Part shown: in pieces, positions 1 to 10,846 of the stretch
How the letters are laid out: each line of letters starts with the position of its first letter
Numbering within the stretch: position 1 is the stretch's first letter
Source of the DNA: Rhypophila decipiens
Taxonomy: Eukaryota; Ascomycota; Sordariomycetes; Sordariales; Naviculisporaceae
Reading direction: 5' to 3'
Assembly: GCA_033297075.1 (NCBI GenBank)
Contig: MU858135.1
Location: 1-64,000, forward strand
DNA: 64,000 bases
Notes under the pieces: model-generated
What the model saw: only the letters and a program-made list of their open reading frames with translations
Databases searched by the model: none
What the model was told of the DNA's origin: nothing
Position numbers and translations under genes: made by a program

Positions 1-2
1 CT

Positions 3-1037
3 CGGGTTTCAGACTATTTGTACGACCGTGGTAGATGGAGGGAGAAGGAGCCGGTAGATCAGAGGGCGTACGAGCTGAGGCGGGCGGTGCTCGGGGAGAA
101 GCATCTGGATACGATTCGGAGTATGGCGGAGCTCGCAACAACATACCATCAGCAGGGTCGGTATACTGAGGCCGAGTCGATAAACATCAAAGTGTTGGAA
201 CTACAGCAGGAGGTTCTCGGGGAGAAGCATCCGAATACGATTTGGAGTATGGCGGCCCTCGCGACAACATACCACGCGCAGGGTCGGTATGCTGAGGCCG
301 AGCCGATATACATCAAAGTACTGGAGCTGCGGCGGGAGGTTCTCGGGGAGAAGCATCCGAATATGATTTGGAGTATGGCGGCCCTCGCGACAACATACAA
401 CACGCAGGGTCGGTATGCTGAGGCTGAGCCGATGAAGATCAAAGTACTGGAGCTGCGGCGGGAGGTTCTCGGGGAGAAGCATCCGGATACGATTTGGAGT
501 ATGGCGGAGCTCGCGGTGACATACCACGAGCAGGGTCGATATGCTGAGGCTGAGCGGATGTGCATCAAAGTGCTGGAGCTGCGGTGGGAGGTTCTCGGGG
601 AGAAGCATCCGGATACGATTGAAAGTATGGCGTCCCTCGCGACAACATACCACGCGCAGGGTCGGTATGCTGAGGCCGAGCCGATGAAGATCAAAGTGCT
701 GGAGCTGCGGCGGGAGGTTCTCGGGGAGAAGCATCCGGATACGATTTGGAGTATGGCGGAGCTCGCAGCAACATACAATCGGCAGGGTCGGTATGCTGAG
801 GCCGAGCCAATATACATCAAAGTGTTGGAACTACAGCAGGAGGTTCTCGGGGAGAAGCATCCGCATACGATTGGGAGTATGGCGGACCTCGCCATTACCT
901 GGAATAGCCGGGGTCGACGGGATGATGCTATTGGCTTGATGAATAAATGCCTGCAGTTGAGACAAACGGTCTTGGGACCGGACCACCCATTCACAAAACA
1001 ATCAGCCCAAACTCTCAATAGCTGGAAGAATGGGTAG
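3..1037 (+). CDS. TPR-repeat protein, 3' part (5' end outside window)
   Basis: The frame is open to the window edge, so this is the C-terminal part of a longer gene; the first possible start (TTG at 18) is unlikely to be real. It encodes about seven near-identical 42-residue units plus a degenerate last one. Each unit carries the pattern VLGEKHP-DTI-SMAELA-TY-QGRYAEAE, which is the kinesin-light-chain type of tetratricopeptide repeat (TPR_10/TPR_12). In fungi such arrays commonly form the C-terminal sensor or scaffold half of NB-ARC or NACHT proteins; the missing N-terminus would decide that. The 126-bp DNA units are very similar to each other, which suggests recent amplification or gene conversion and predicts length variation between strains. 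The array ends with a diverged unit (TVLGPDHPFT) and the stop at 1035-1037. Family call sure, role inferred. Confidence 0.88.
   Translation, partial: RVSDYLYDRGRWREKEPVDQRAYELRRAVLGEKHLDTIRSMAELATTYHQQGRYTEAESINIKVLELQQEVLGEKHPNTIWSMAALATTYHAQGRYAEAEPIYIKVLELRREVLGEKHPNMIWSMAALATTYNTQGRYAEAEPMKIKVLELRREVLGEKHPDTIWSMAELAVTYHEQGRYAEAERMCIKVLELRWEVLGEKHPDTIESMASLATTYHAQGRYAEAEPMKIKVLELRREVLGEKHPDTIWSMAELAATYNRQGRYAEAEPIYIKVLELQQEVLGEKHPHTIGSMADLAITWNSRGRRDDAIGLMNKCLQLRQTVLGPDHPFTKQSAQTLNSWKNG
132..887 (+). repeat. 126-bp coding tandem repeat (TPR units)
   Basis: Tandem 126-bp units inside the TPR gene. The block 'ctcggggagaagcatccg' recurs at about 213, 339, 465, 591, 717 and 843, exactly 126 bp apart. 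Long antisense open frames across this stretch are a by-product of the repetition. Confidence 0.9.
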
Positions 1038-1363
1038 CTCGGAGGCGCTTGGCTGTGGTGGGGTCCATCTGTAACCTGAGGGTATACGATCTGCGTGTGG
1101 ACAAGCAAGAGAAACAGTCGAGCACTTGCTGGATCGCAGTGATCGCCTCGCGATCGCCTCGGTCGTTCGTGCGTTGATCGCAGTTTTAATGCCAAGGTTT
1201 TGTGGCAAGAGACAACAGGGGTATATAGCCGGGTGGGGGCGGGTTTAGTATTGTTAAAAAGACGCCTTAGACGCGGCCAAAATCGGAGGAAAATTTCCCT
1301 CGAAACGATATTACGCGCCCAAGTAAATATCGTCGTTTAGTAAAATATTATGCCAGTGTTGAT
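1038..1363. other. Intergenic, no gene seen
   Basis: 326 bp between the convergent 3' ends of the TPR gene and the NACHT/CorA-like gene. It ends AT-rich (about 1240-1350). I see no coding frame, RNA gene or clear repeat. Confidence 0.6.
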
Positions 1364-4300
1364 CTAGATGCCGCTGCCGATGCTGCTATCACTAGTCCAG
1401 TCCATCCATCCAGCATCAATCTTTTCCTGGTGCAGGCTAAACATTGTCGACGCGAACAGAATCTTGACTCGCTCGGCCTGAGGGTTCGGATACATGACCA
1501 GCCACGAAACAAGATATATCATTCCACCGGCCAAGATGTCGAAACACAATATCAACAGCCAAAGCGGCAGGAGGCATACTCGCAAGGCGCTCTTGGTTAA
1601 AAAGAGAGATTGCTGAATTCCAGGCCGTACTGACGGTCGTGGCTTGGAGGAAGTCGAGCCCAAGGAGGACGCAGACGACGAAGCGGGCGAAGGCGACGAA
1701 AAGCTGTTTAGGCTACTGTCGGCCACGGTTCCATGATAAGTTTTGTATAGTATTTTCCTGATATGGAGCTTGTCTGTCGCCTTCAACAGCAAGAAGCATG
1801 CGAATCGGACCTCGTTCATGGGAACGACAAGCAGCGCCCAGACAAGTACATGTCGTTTGGTCACCGAGAGTTTCGTGTCAGCCCTGTTCTCGGAGTCTTT
1901 GGTATCGATACTGTCCGCGTCTTCTGAGATGGAAGCTGGCTCGAACGCTTGTTCCAAGCTATCATGGATTTTTGCCTTGGTCGCCTGTCTCAGGGCACCG
2001 AGACGAGTGACGTTGAAGGCGATGAAGAGCAGGGGGGCTACCACAACGGCCGAGATGAGGAATATGTACTGTGATACCGTACCTAGATCTAGCTGGTCTG
2101 CTTCGTTTCGTGGGAATTGTGCCACGTCAAGGGCAAAGAAGGCGGCCATGAAGGACAGTGGAAGCTTTGAGAACATGTATTAGTCCAGGAGCATGCTTTA
2201 GTTGGACAGGAGAATCAAGGTTGGTGTCTCACAAAGACGATGGTGACTGAGGTGAAGACCATCAGCGTGGTGCCCTGTTTCGCCGTCTCCTCTGCTTGCC
2301 GTGATGCCTCCTCGGCCATTGTCCGGGACCATCTAGCTTCGAGGATGTTGGAAAACTTCTGCTTGAGGTCGATGAGGTCATTTAACTGGGTCGACATGCA
2401 GTTTGCAATGGTCAGCTGTGATACTGAGCCTGTGCGGTTTCGCGCTTTCGCCAGACTTACGGATTGCGATGCGCGCGTAGCATCTCGAGTCATTTCCTGA
2501 ACCTCTTCCCAGCGAGAGGTGACCAGAGATATCAACTCTTTCCACGCAGTAGGTGTGTTTTCTGGTCTCTTCCCAACCGCCACGAGTACTCCCTTGTCGA
2601 CGGCTAGTGTCAAAATCTTGAGCTCATCTTTGAAGATATCTCCCAGAATCTGCAGCTCGTCGATGGTTTCTTTGATCTCACGAAGTAAGCCCATCTCTTC
2701 AACCGGGTTAACAACACTCATGGCTTCCTTCTTTGGTGTGCTATCTCGTAAATCTTTGACGTTTTGTGTGAATGCTTTAAAGAGCTTGGCATCTTCGGTC
2801 GTCGATCCCGTATTACATAAAAAGGGCACGATGGATTAGCGGCTAGAGTATCAGAATTGATACAAGGGTCTGCGGGGTGGCATGGTTCTCTTATGAAGAG
2901 GACTTACAATGCGCCCTATGTCGTTGCTGTAGGTTTCAAGTATGTGTGGAAAGGTACGCGAGTGCCTGCCTGTATCGAAGCAGGCCTTGAGAGCCTCAGA
3001 GACTACAGTTGTGATAACGTCTTCTCGAGTATGGACGTGTCGTAGTTGTAGCTTGATGTTTCGCAGGACGTCGGTTCGCCCTTGAAACTCGTCTGGCTTC
3101 CCAGAGTCGGTCCCAAATTGACTATAACGAGTGGGGAAGCTCGTCAAAAGGGTGCCTGAGATGTTGGAGATATGAGATTGACCCGTCAGCTCGAGTCATG
3201 GGAACTTGAAGCGGCTCGTGGACATTTTACCCCGGAACGCTTACCATCCGGGAGGCGCCATAGCCATAGTTGATCCACCATCAACAGAGGACTCATGGCC
3301 ATCTTTGTGCCAAAGACTCTGCCGAAGAGCTGGTCCTCATCCCGCTCTATGGTGTCCTGCAAGTTGTAGTACCGGTACTGATCCAGGGTCCTTCTGTTGT
3401 GCAGTGGGCTAGGGCCATCCAAGTAATGCTGGAGAAGGAGTTTGTGCGAGGTAGTCATCTCTGAGGGGCTAGATTCATCCTTCGCCCTCATAATGGCAGG
3501 TGGCGGAAAAAGTCTGGGGTAAAATGGACGTCTTTTCACAATATTGGCTGTTTCTAGAACCACGGCCTTTTTTTCCCAATGTATATATGGCATCTGCAGT
3601 GTAGTTCAGGCCTCTCGTCAGCGCCTACTTTGAAAGGCCTAAGATCGGCCCTTTATGAAGCAAGAGATGGTAACAGGCTTAAAAAGAAGTAAAAGGTCGG
3701 ATACATGTGGGCATGCGGATCCTCAGAGGAAGCAAGCGCCGGGTCGGAAACAGGCAGCTGTCCACACTGAGGTTTCATAAACGTGGCATGGGAGTAGCCC
3801 CTAGAACCCCGATGTTGGCAGTCCAGCCACGCATCGCGTCTGAGGATATCGTCTCTAGTTCCACCTGGAAAGATGTCGGGCTCAAACTGTTTCATGAGGA
3901 CCTCGATCCACAACATCTATCGTTTTAACAGGAACCTCGCCGTCAGTAAACCTGCGAAAGACATACTGATAGTCCTCCGTGGTCACGGTGGTTTACTCAC
4001 ATTGTTAGCTGGAAGATGCAACCACTTGATTTGACCCTGGTTGTCTCTCAACCATTGCCTCCCTGTTCCGGTTAAAAAGTCCTCGACGGAAAACCGAACA
4101 GAATTCCGGGATGAAAAGTCCTGATCAAATGTGACGGCCTCAATGTCGAAAGCCCGGTCTGCAGCTGATCTATGAGTCTTCAGGGCATCGTGCAGCGCGG
4201 TACCTGCTTTCTCGGCCTTTTCGAGAAGGCCAAGTACAGCCGCTCGCTCCTCAAGCTGTGGGCCACTTGTGGTGCCGGTGTCGGCTCGGGTTTCCAGATC

Positions 4301-6280
4301 GCTCAATATACCGCTGGCGCACATCCTTGGGGTCTGATTGTCACAATCCTCAATGTCCACAGTAACGTTTGCGTCAAGTAAAGCCCCGGTGATCTTCTCA
4401 CCTCCCCATTGCGCCGCGTAATGCAACGGAGTTTGGCCTCGAGAGTCTGTAGCATTTATATTGGTTTTTAAATCTGCACCCCGGACCAGGAACTGAACAA
4501 CTGCATAGTGTCTGTTTTTGGTAGCAAGGTGCAGCGGCGTTTGCCCCTGTGAGTCTCCAATGTTGATAGCTGCTGATTCTATCCTGGCCAAGGCTCTGAC
4601 TACCCCGGCATGGCCTTTGCGAGCGGCTATATGCATCGCAGTCTGACCATTGCGGTCCCGAGCCTCACTCATCTCCCGCTCGTTTGGCGCCAATGTACCA
4701 TATGATCTCATCACGGTTATAGCGCTGGCAAGTCCGAAATATGAAGCAACCATGAGATCATTGAGACCAAGATCAACAATGAAGTCATCTGGGAGAGTAT
4801 TGGCCGGGTAGGTAGCCCTCCAGGACAGCGGAAACCAGACCTTCAGCTCGGGTGATGCAGGCTTGCATAGCTTCAAGACACGATTCCAGAAAGGAGAGTT
4901 TGTAGACCCAGGTGCTACTACCTTCGAAGGAATGAGTGGAGGCGGCATTGGAACCTTGTTGGCATGATTGTACCAATATCTCGCTGCGTAGTCGAGAAAA
5001 GAGCTATCAAAGCCGGTAGCAACGGTATTCGACTTAGACCGGGCCGACGAAAGGAGTAGATCGAGGCACTTCTGAGCCATTTCCCTGTGAATAGGCATAT
5101 TGCGGAACGCCACCCTGTACTTTGGTGAGATAAACCGAGGGATACCAAATACGCCGACAAGGCCAATATGAGCATGGGAATCGACCGACAGGAAGCCATC
5201 GCATCGACCATCGATGAGACTCTGAGCAGCCGTTGCCTCGTCCTCATTCGAGCAAGCTATGCCAACCAATTCATCTCGGGTCAAGCGCCGAGCAGCAGCC
5301 GACAAGAATTCAAGCATCTTGGTGGCTAAGGGCACAGAGTGACCGGTTCTCCTCAGGGCGGCCTTGTATGGTTCGTTTAGTGTGGCTGTCAAAAGATCAT
5401 GCAGGCATCGATTGCGCTCGAAGTCCTCTGCGTCGAGGTCAAATTCTTGAATCTTGACGCGTGAAACAAGAGTGCTCGCAGCTAAAAAGGAGCCGTCGCA
5501 GGCCTTATGAGTTTGGACAAGGACCTTTTCGCTCATGGATAGCTGGGCGCGGAGATACGTCTCTAGACACCGTTCGAATTCAGACATGTGGTTTTCCAGA
5601 CGAAGAACCAAGGATTTCGAAACACTTGCTTCCAGACGCGGGAATATCGGCCGGCAGGTGATGAGCACTTTGAAATCGTAAGAGTGGTTGCCGCTTAGCA
5701 AGGCGTCGAGGAATTCACCTAAGCAGTCGGCCATCTCGGGTTTGTCGACCGTGACCACGCTATCAGGTCCATCGAGTATGCAAAACAAACTCAGCCGTCC
5801 TGGACCGGCACCATCTCTTGCAGATGCCGAGTTGAGTGCCAACGGGTCACCGCTTGTGATCTCCTCCAGGAAGTGGCTAAAGTCTGGAAGAATTCTGTGT
5901 GTATCTGGGTCCCCTGCGAGGATTTGGGATAAAATAGAGCGCGCGGCCACAGAAAAAGGGTCCTCTGCATTGTGCTCCACGGGTGAGAACGAGTGGTAGT
6001 ACACCTTTGATTCGGCCACGGACGGCAGGTCTTTTTCGAACAGATGGCGCGCAATTACTGACTTTCCACAGGCCGGTGGGCCGGTAACCCAGAGCACTCG
6101 CGAGTCGGGGTCGGATTTCCATGCTTCGTAGACGGCATTGTGCTGAACCCAGACTGTGTCGGGTTCGGCTCGGTGAACATTCTCGAGCTGCTTCTCAGGG
6201 TCAAAATCCCTTGTGAAGCAGCTCCGCAGCCACTCTCTGTTCCTGCGCCGGGCTTCATCCTTGATGCTGGGATGTGTCAT
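1364..6280 (-). CDS. NACHT-ankyrin protein with CorA-like membrane C-terminus (6 exons)
   Basis: Proposed exons on the minus strand: 6280-4001, 3916-3752, 3593-3245, 3155-2908, 2784-2233 and 2164-1364, about 1,464 aa. An in-frame ATG at 6304 is an alternative start. Four introns have good GT-AG borders. The donor after 3752 (gtttcc) and the acceptor before 2784 (aag) are weak choices forced by the reading frame. Domains: P-loop GPPACGKS at residues 67-74, a Walker-B-like LFCILDGPD near 160, and ITCRP downstream, as in fungal NACHT STANDs. Three to four ankyrin repeats (GQTPLHLA, GQTPLHYAA) lie near residues 550-670. Exons 2-6 match the fungal CorA-like family: HLPANN, MPYIHWE, MVDQLWLW, a coiled coil, then TM1 ending in FLPLSFMAAFFALDV and TM2. 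The GMN signature that follows CorA TM1 reads ALD here, so magnesium transport is doubtful. A further hydrophobic segment lies near the C-terminus. No separate N-terminal effector domain is visible. A membrane-linked NLR-like sensor is an inference. Confidence 0.72.
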
Positions 6281-6729
6281 GATAATTCGCGCTGTTGAGT
6301 GCACGATGCATGTGCCAGTGATGGTGACGAAGAGGGGAAATATCTGACCTCAGCAAGAGCAGCGACAGGACGCGAGCAGGGAATCTCAGCCACAGACTTG
6401 GCGCTATCCAGGCATCAGTGGCCTCAGCTGCCTGCAATTCCCGAAACGCCGATTGGACAGCGAGTTTCCGGAGGACTTGCTCCTATCTCCCATAATCTGT
6501 TCAGGGCAGGGCTTGGCTGTTGTCTTGTGGCAGCTGATTGGTTGGGGACGGCTTTTCAGCTACGTACGGGTATTTGTCGAGGGAGATGGATGCAACCACA
6601 TCACTATACCAAGATGCATTCATAATATAATTCGACAAGCTTCTACAGATTAGGACTTGTATTGTATATGAGAACACTAGTCATACGTGTCAATCTATTA
6701 TAGCCTCGCTAGTTCCATATACATGCCGT
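6281..6729. other. Intergenic, no gene seen
   Basis: About 450 bp between the 5' end of the NACHT gene and the 3' end of the GNAT gene. It probably holds the NACHT promoter. A CCGATTGG octamer lies at 6449-6456. The short open frames here show no recognisable motif. Confidence 0.5.
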
Positions 6730-7600
6730 TCAGTTCGCCGGCTCACCCTCAGAGCGGTAGAACCACATCATGCCAAAGTGAGGATAGCCACCAACATCAT
6801 ACTCGGCCAGTTGAACAAATCCTTGCCTCTCGTAGAGATGCTTTCCTTCGGCTGTAGCAGTCAGAAACACATTGGCCTTGTCTGCCTTGGCCTGGTCGAT
6901 GCCCCATTGGAGAAGGGTAGTTCCTATTCCGCGGCGTTTGTAATCTGGATGTGCAGCTAGAGTCTGGAGGTCTGTATTTTTCCATTGTTAGCATCGCATC
7001 AGACGTCATCACAGCAGTCCAGCCAGGGCGATATAGTACGGGGGGGAAACAGAGAGACTTGCACCAAACATCACCCTCCCCCAACCCTTGCTCGTCCAGA
7101 ATCTTCTTCTCTTCCCGCGCAATAATACCCATCAACTCGTCAAACTTCGTGATGTCCATTGACGGAGGAATCTTGCCGGCTTCATCCCACTCCGTGTTCC
7201 ACTCGGCGCCGTAGTCACTAAAGTTGCCATGAAGACCACCGACAACCAGCTCTTTCCATTTGGCCTCGTGCTTGGCTGGGACCTTCCACTGCGCAACGCC
7301 AACGATCACTTCTTGATCCTGCCCGTTCTCGGCGGACGGCTCAGTCGTGACTGCCACAAAGGCAACGTTGCCATTCTTGACGCGGGCCACGAGCCGGGCT
7401 CCTCGCCAGCGGACCTCGTCCTGCTGGGTTGACGGGTCGCTTGGCTCGGCGTTGGGAAACAGGAGGCGCGAGGAGTAGCCGAAGGCGGCGCGGCCGATGG
7501 CGCCGAGGGCGGGGACGTCGGCTGGAATAAGGGCTGGTCGGGTGGAGATTTTCCCTATTCCGGGGGTGGTGGTGGTGGTGGTGGTGGTGATGGACCCCAT
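6730..7600 (-). CDS. GNAT-family N-acetyltransferase
   Basis: Two exons, 7600-7075 and 6971-6730; the stop is the TGA at 6732-6730. The start ATG at 7600 opens a poly-threonine N-terminus encoded by a GGT/ACC microsatellite. The second exon holds the acetyl-CoA-binding motif A, HPDYKRRGIGTTLLQWG (R-x2-G-x-G/A), followed by VFLTATAEGKHLYERQGF, the usual GNAT beta5-alpha4 segment. The acceptor (acag before 6971) is clear. The donor is less so: GGTGATG at 7075 is the choice that keeps frame, but it removes a GDVW that relatives often keep. If a reader does not splice here, the frame runs on into nonsense. The substrate is unknown; fungal proteins of this shape are typically small-molecule or polyamine-type acetyltransferases. 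There is no link to the neighbouring genes. Confidence 0.8.
7561..7591 (+). repeat. GGT trinucleotide microsatellite
   Basis: About eight GGT units in a row, encoding the threonine run at the N-terminus of the GNAT gene on the opposite strand. Confidence 0.85.
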
Positions 7601-9365
7601 TGTTTCTAAGAGTGATCAAGAAACTGGGTGGTCGTCCTTTGCGATGTTCTTTTTGTTGGTGGTGTCGTTGATACAAGGACCAAACAAGTACCTGCCAGGA
7701 CTGGATAAAGGATTCCGGGCGTCTGTGAAAGTTTAAAGTCGCTACTAGGTGCGTACTAGTAAAGTTAAGTTATCGGCGAACATTGGCTTGATGGGCACCC
7801 GCTGCTTTATATCCAGTCAACCCCACGTCGACTTGTTCCACTGGTATATGTACTTTGTCGTACGTCGTTATCCTCTCGCGCAGGAAATTTCGCTCGTCAT
7901 CCAGTCAAAACGGCCAGTGACTCATCGGTCTTTGACTCTCGCCGATGCAGTGACGTTGAAGGTAAATTCGGCGCTGATATAACGTATTAGTTTTCTTTTT
8001 ACCATACTTTCTCCTGGCGTTGGTGTCTATAAGTAGCCCGCTGTTGTTGAAACCTTCTTTTCCAGCCACTTCACAACGCAGCAAATTTCGCTCGTCATCC
8101 GCAGATGTGTAGAATAGTAGATGGAATAGTTCAACACACCAAGTGGATAACCCTCGGCTGTTTAGTCACATCGTCGCTTGTGAAAGAGGGAGCCGCGTTG
8201 GTCTCTTACGCAGGCGAGAAGCTTTCTTGACCTTTATAAGCGTTGCTTTAACATCTAGAAGAATCGCGGCCAGTGACTCATGCGGGGAAATATCGCCAAA
8301 GACCTTAAATGGTCATAAGTGGAATCCGGAATGCCCCACTGTTATACTGATATTGTCACACAAAAGGCGTGGTTTATTTGCGCAAGCATACGCGTGTGCT
8401 GACTGCTATGATGTGCACTTTAGGCCCAAACAGGCAGGCGGGTTTGGGGGCCAGAGGTCGAAATTATTCAAGCAAGTTATAAACACGTTGACACCGATTG
8501 TTCTACAATGCACAACTGAGCAACCGATAAAAAGGAGTATATCTGCTGTGTACATGCTCAAAAACAGCGAATCACGGGGTCTTTGTTTATGCCCCGGTAA
8601 CATGGTGGTGTACTGTTCCTCCGTGTCCCGACCCCTGACCGGCCGTCCGCCGGCTCCGAGACCTCGGCCCCACTTCGGATGTCCCTAAGACCGGCGGCCC
8701 ATGTATATGACAATACGAAACTGGAAACAGATCAAGCAATGAACAAAATTAAAGCAGTATACTGCACTCATCATAACCATCAAACGAACTTTCTGCTCTT
8801 GCGATTGGACTGAAGTAACGAACAGTTGAGTGGTCATATTTCCGCTTCCTCTTGTAGTGCCGGTATTCCACACAGACAATAACGTCGGGTATTGGTGGTG
8901 CAGAGTGAATACCACTTATGCAATGCAAGCCAGGCATCAAGTAGGTAACTAACATGGACAAGCGTATATTGCCCAGCAAACTGTTATGACCTTAACACGA
9001 GTGCGAACCAAGAGTCTTGTGGAAATGGTCGTCTGCCTTCAATGTTTTCAAGGCAACCATGAACACACTTTGTCCCAGAAGACGGTGTCATTTATTTACA
9101 CAGACGCCATGAGAGAGCGCATGGGATCGTCCGCAATAATTGATGGGTTTGTAACTTCAAAGGCCGCGCACGATGCAGCTGCGATTCAGGCACGCATCTA
9201 AATCGTACATACGGGTTACCGCCAGTCAAGCAGTTCCCCACATCAAGGAAAAATCTTCACAAAAGGTTGACCGCCACATAAACTTTGATTCCTCCATTCT
9301 AATGCACATGAAAAAACAAGCCCTAAAAAGCAAACTTTCCAGTACATGCAACATCAAAGAACAAA
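7601..9365. other. Gene-poor region with repeat relics
   Basis: 1.77 kb without a supportable gene. It holds the GNAT promoter and copy A of a dispersed repeat (7885-8100). A 181-codon frame at 8143-8688 begins with GTG and has no family resemblance. I read the region as degenerate non-coding DNA. Confidence 0.55.
7885..8100 (+). repeat. Dispersed repeat, copy A
   Basis: The stretch from about 7918 to 8085 aligns with 15601-15762, with roughly four fifths of positions shared by eye. Shared blocks include 'tctttgactctcgccgatgc', 'tactttctcctggc' and 'ttccagccact'. An exact 18-bp direct repeat, aaatttcgctcgtcatcc, brackets copy A at 7885-7902 and 8083-8100. Confidence 0.75.
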
Positions 9366-9471
9366 GCCCGGCTGGCGCAATCGGTAGCGCGCAAGACTTC
9401 TACCTTCCTGCTCACCCAGTCAGAAGGAAGTCATAATCTTGAGGCTGTGGGTTCGAGTCCCACGTCGGGTG
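9366..9471 (+). tRNA. tRNA-Arg (UCU) with a 33-nt intron
   Basis: Acceptor stem 9366-9372 pairs with 9464-9470 (two G-U pairs), discriminator G at 9471. D-stem GCGC/GCGC at 9376-9379 and 9387-9390 region. Anticodon stem CAAGA (9392-9396) pairs with TCTTG (9437-9441). T-arm GTGGG-TTCGAGT-CCCAC at 9447-9463. With the intron in the canonical place, after base 37, the anticodon is TCT (9399-9401) and the intron is 9403-9435. The spliced loop is CTTCTAA, normal for tRNA-Arg(UCU). A CAT anticodon read from the 3' side would need a non-canonical intron site and is rejected. Confidence 0.88.
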
Positions 9472-9691
9472 TTGACTGTTATTTTTACCTCTCTTTCTTC
9501 ATGGACGTGTATTTTTTTCTTGAGCACGAGTAGGTCAAGCAGGCCTTGGACGGTTTGCTTCGTATTTTTCTTTCTACCAACTCATATAGCTACTATTAAC
9601 ATGGAAGCATCTTCCCACCGTATGACTTCTCTAGTTCTCTGCCTCAATCGATTCTTCCCCCTTGTCCATACTCATCAGAGTCACACTATGA

Positions 9692-10846
9692 CTATGGTCT
9701 AGGATCACAGTATCCATACTCGGACTGGCACCCAACGATATAAGGACAGAACTGATCGCCGTCGCCACACCAACCAAACTGACTGCAGCATCGTCCATAA
9801 GTGGAGCCCAGACAGGTAATTCCCGGACCGCACGTTCCATCGGTCGAGGTCCTGAAGCCAGGTGGGATCACAACTGTGGGAGTCGGAGGTGCAGAGGATG
9901 TGGTGCTGGTTGTGCGGGTCGAGGACGTACTAGTGGTGCTGGTGGTAATGATCACAGGCGGAGCTGACGTGCTGGTCGATGTGCTTGAGCTCGAAGTCCT
10001 AGTACTAGTGCTAGTGCTAGTTGGTCCTGGGATGGTGGTCACGTTGGACGCGCTGACGGGGGGCTGGCCGGGAATGCCCAGACAAGCGCCAAATTGAGAC
10101 TGGCAGCCTGCGCCGCAAAAGTCGAGCGACGAACCGCACCATTCAAACTGCGAGCAGCAGGGGCCGTAGTTGGAATTGCCGATGCAGGAGGTGCCATTGC
10201 CGCATCGTCCGTCGGTGGTGATGACCAGACCACCGGGGGCCGTTCCGGTTGGCGTGGAGGGCGACCCGGAGACGCTAGAGGTGCTGGAGGTGCTGGAAGT
10301 GGTCGAGGTGCTGGTTGGGGTAGTCGAGGTTGAGCTGGTGGTGGAAGTGGTCGAAGTGCTTGTTGAGGTTGGAGTGGTGGACGTCGAACTGGTGGTGGAG
10401 GTTGTGGACGTGGTGCTCGACGTCGTGGAAGTGGTAGACGTCGTCGTCACAATGGGCGGAGGAGGCGCTCTCGGCCATCCACACACTCCAAACTGCGGCT
10501 GGCAGTCAAACAACGGCGCGCAGTGATCAACCGAATCGCCGCAGTAGCCATAATCGGAGCAGCACAGATCATCTGGGCATCGTCCGTACTGAGAACCGCA
10601 GCGGCCGCCGGCTTGACGCATGTCCAGCTTGTGATAAGCATGGCCGTGGTCCTTGCCGCTGACACCAGTTCGGTTTACCTTGTGGTGTTCGCTGGCGCCG
10701 GTCAGGACGGCTCTCCCAGTGTTGCGATAGTTGCGTTGGTAACCCCTGTGAAGAGAGCCGATTGCGAGGACGCCGTCCAGGCACAGGGCGGCCGCGGCCA
10801 CGCTGATGTAGGCACACCTCATTGTTGTCCGGTTGTTGGAGATCAA
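9692..10846 (-). CDS. Secreted protein with three chitin-binding (CBM18/hevein) domains
   Basis: Single exon, 384 aa from the ATG at 10846. A second ATG at 10822 would put the hydrophobic segment (RCAYISVAAAALCLDGVLA) nearer the N-terminus and is an equally good start. After the signal peptide come three hevein-type domains with the eight-cysteine CBM18 pattern, recognisable as GRCPDDLCCSDYGYCG, GPCCSQFEWCG and GRCCSQFGWCGDG. They are separated by two long Ser/Thr linkers (STTSTTSS type) likely to be O-glycosylated. No catalytic domain such as a chitin deacetylase or chitinase is present. Known roles of such proteins are binding cell-wall chitin or shielding it from host chitinases. Here the function is inferred from domains only; extracellular or wall location is likely. 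Confidence 0.85.
   Translation of the reverse strand: MISNNRTTMRCAYISVAAAALCLDGVLAIGSLHRGYQRNYRNTGRAVLTGASEHHKVNRTGVSGKDHGHAYHKLDMRQAGGRCGSQYGRCPDDLCCSDYGYCGDSVDHCAPLFDCQPQFGVCGWPRAPPPPIVTTTSTTSTTSSTTSTTSTTSSTSTTPTSTSTSTTSTTSSTSTTPTSTSTTSSTSSTSSVSGSPSTPTGTAPGGLVITTDGRCGNGTSCIGNSNYGPCCSQFEWCGSSLDFCGAGCQSQFGACLGIPGQPPVSASNVTTIPGPTSTSTSTRTSSSSTSTSTSAPPVIITTSTTSTSSTRTTSTTSSAPPTPTVVIPPGFRTSTDGTCGPGITCLGSTYGRCCSQFGWCGDGDQFCPYIVGCQSEYGYCDPRP

Noticed and set aside
149..1195. 348-codon antisense open frame across the TPR repeats
   Set aside because: It arises from repeating the same 126-bp unit in a stop-free antisense frame; no motif of its own.
8143..8688. 181-codon open frame on the plus strand
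   Set aside because: Starts with GTG, composition unlike neighbouring genes, no recognisable motif or splice support.
9366..9471. Reading the tRNA as tRNA-Met (CAT)
   Set aside because: Would require the intron between bases 33 and 34; the canonical position gives a normal Arg UCU loop.
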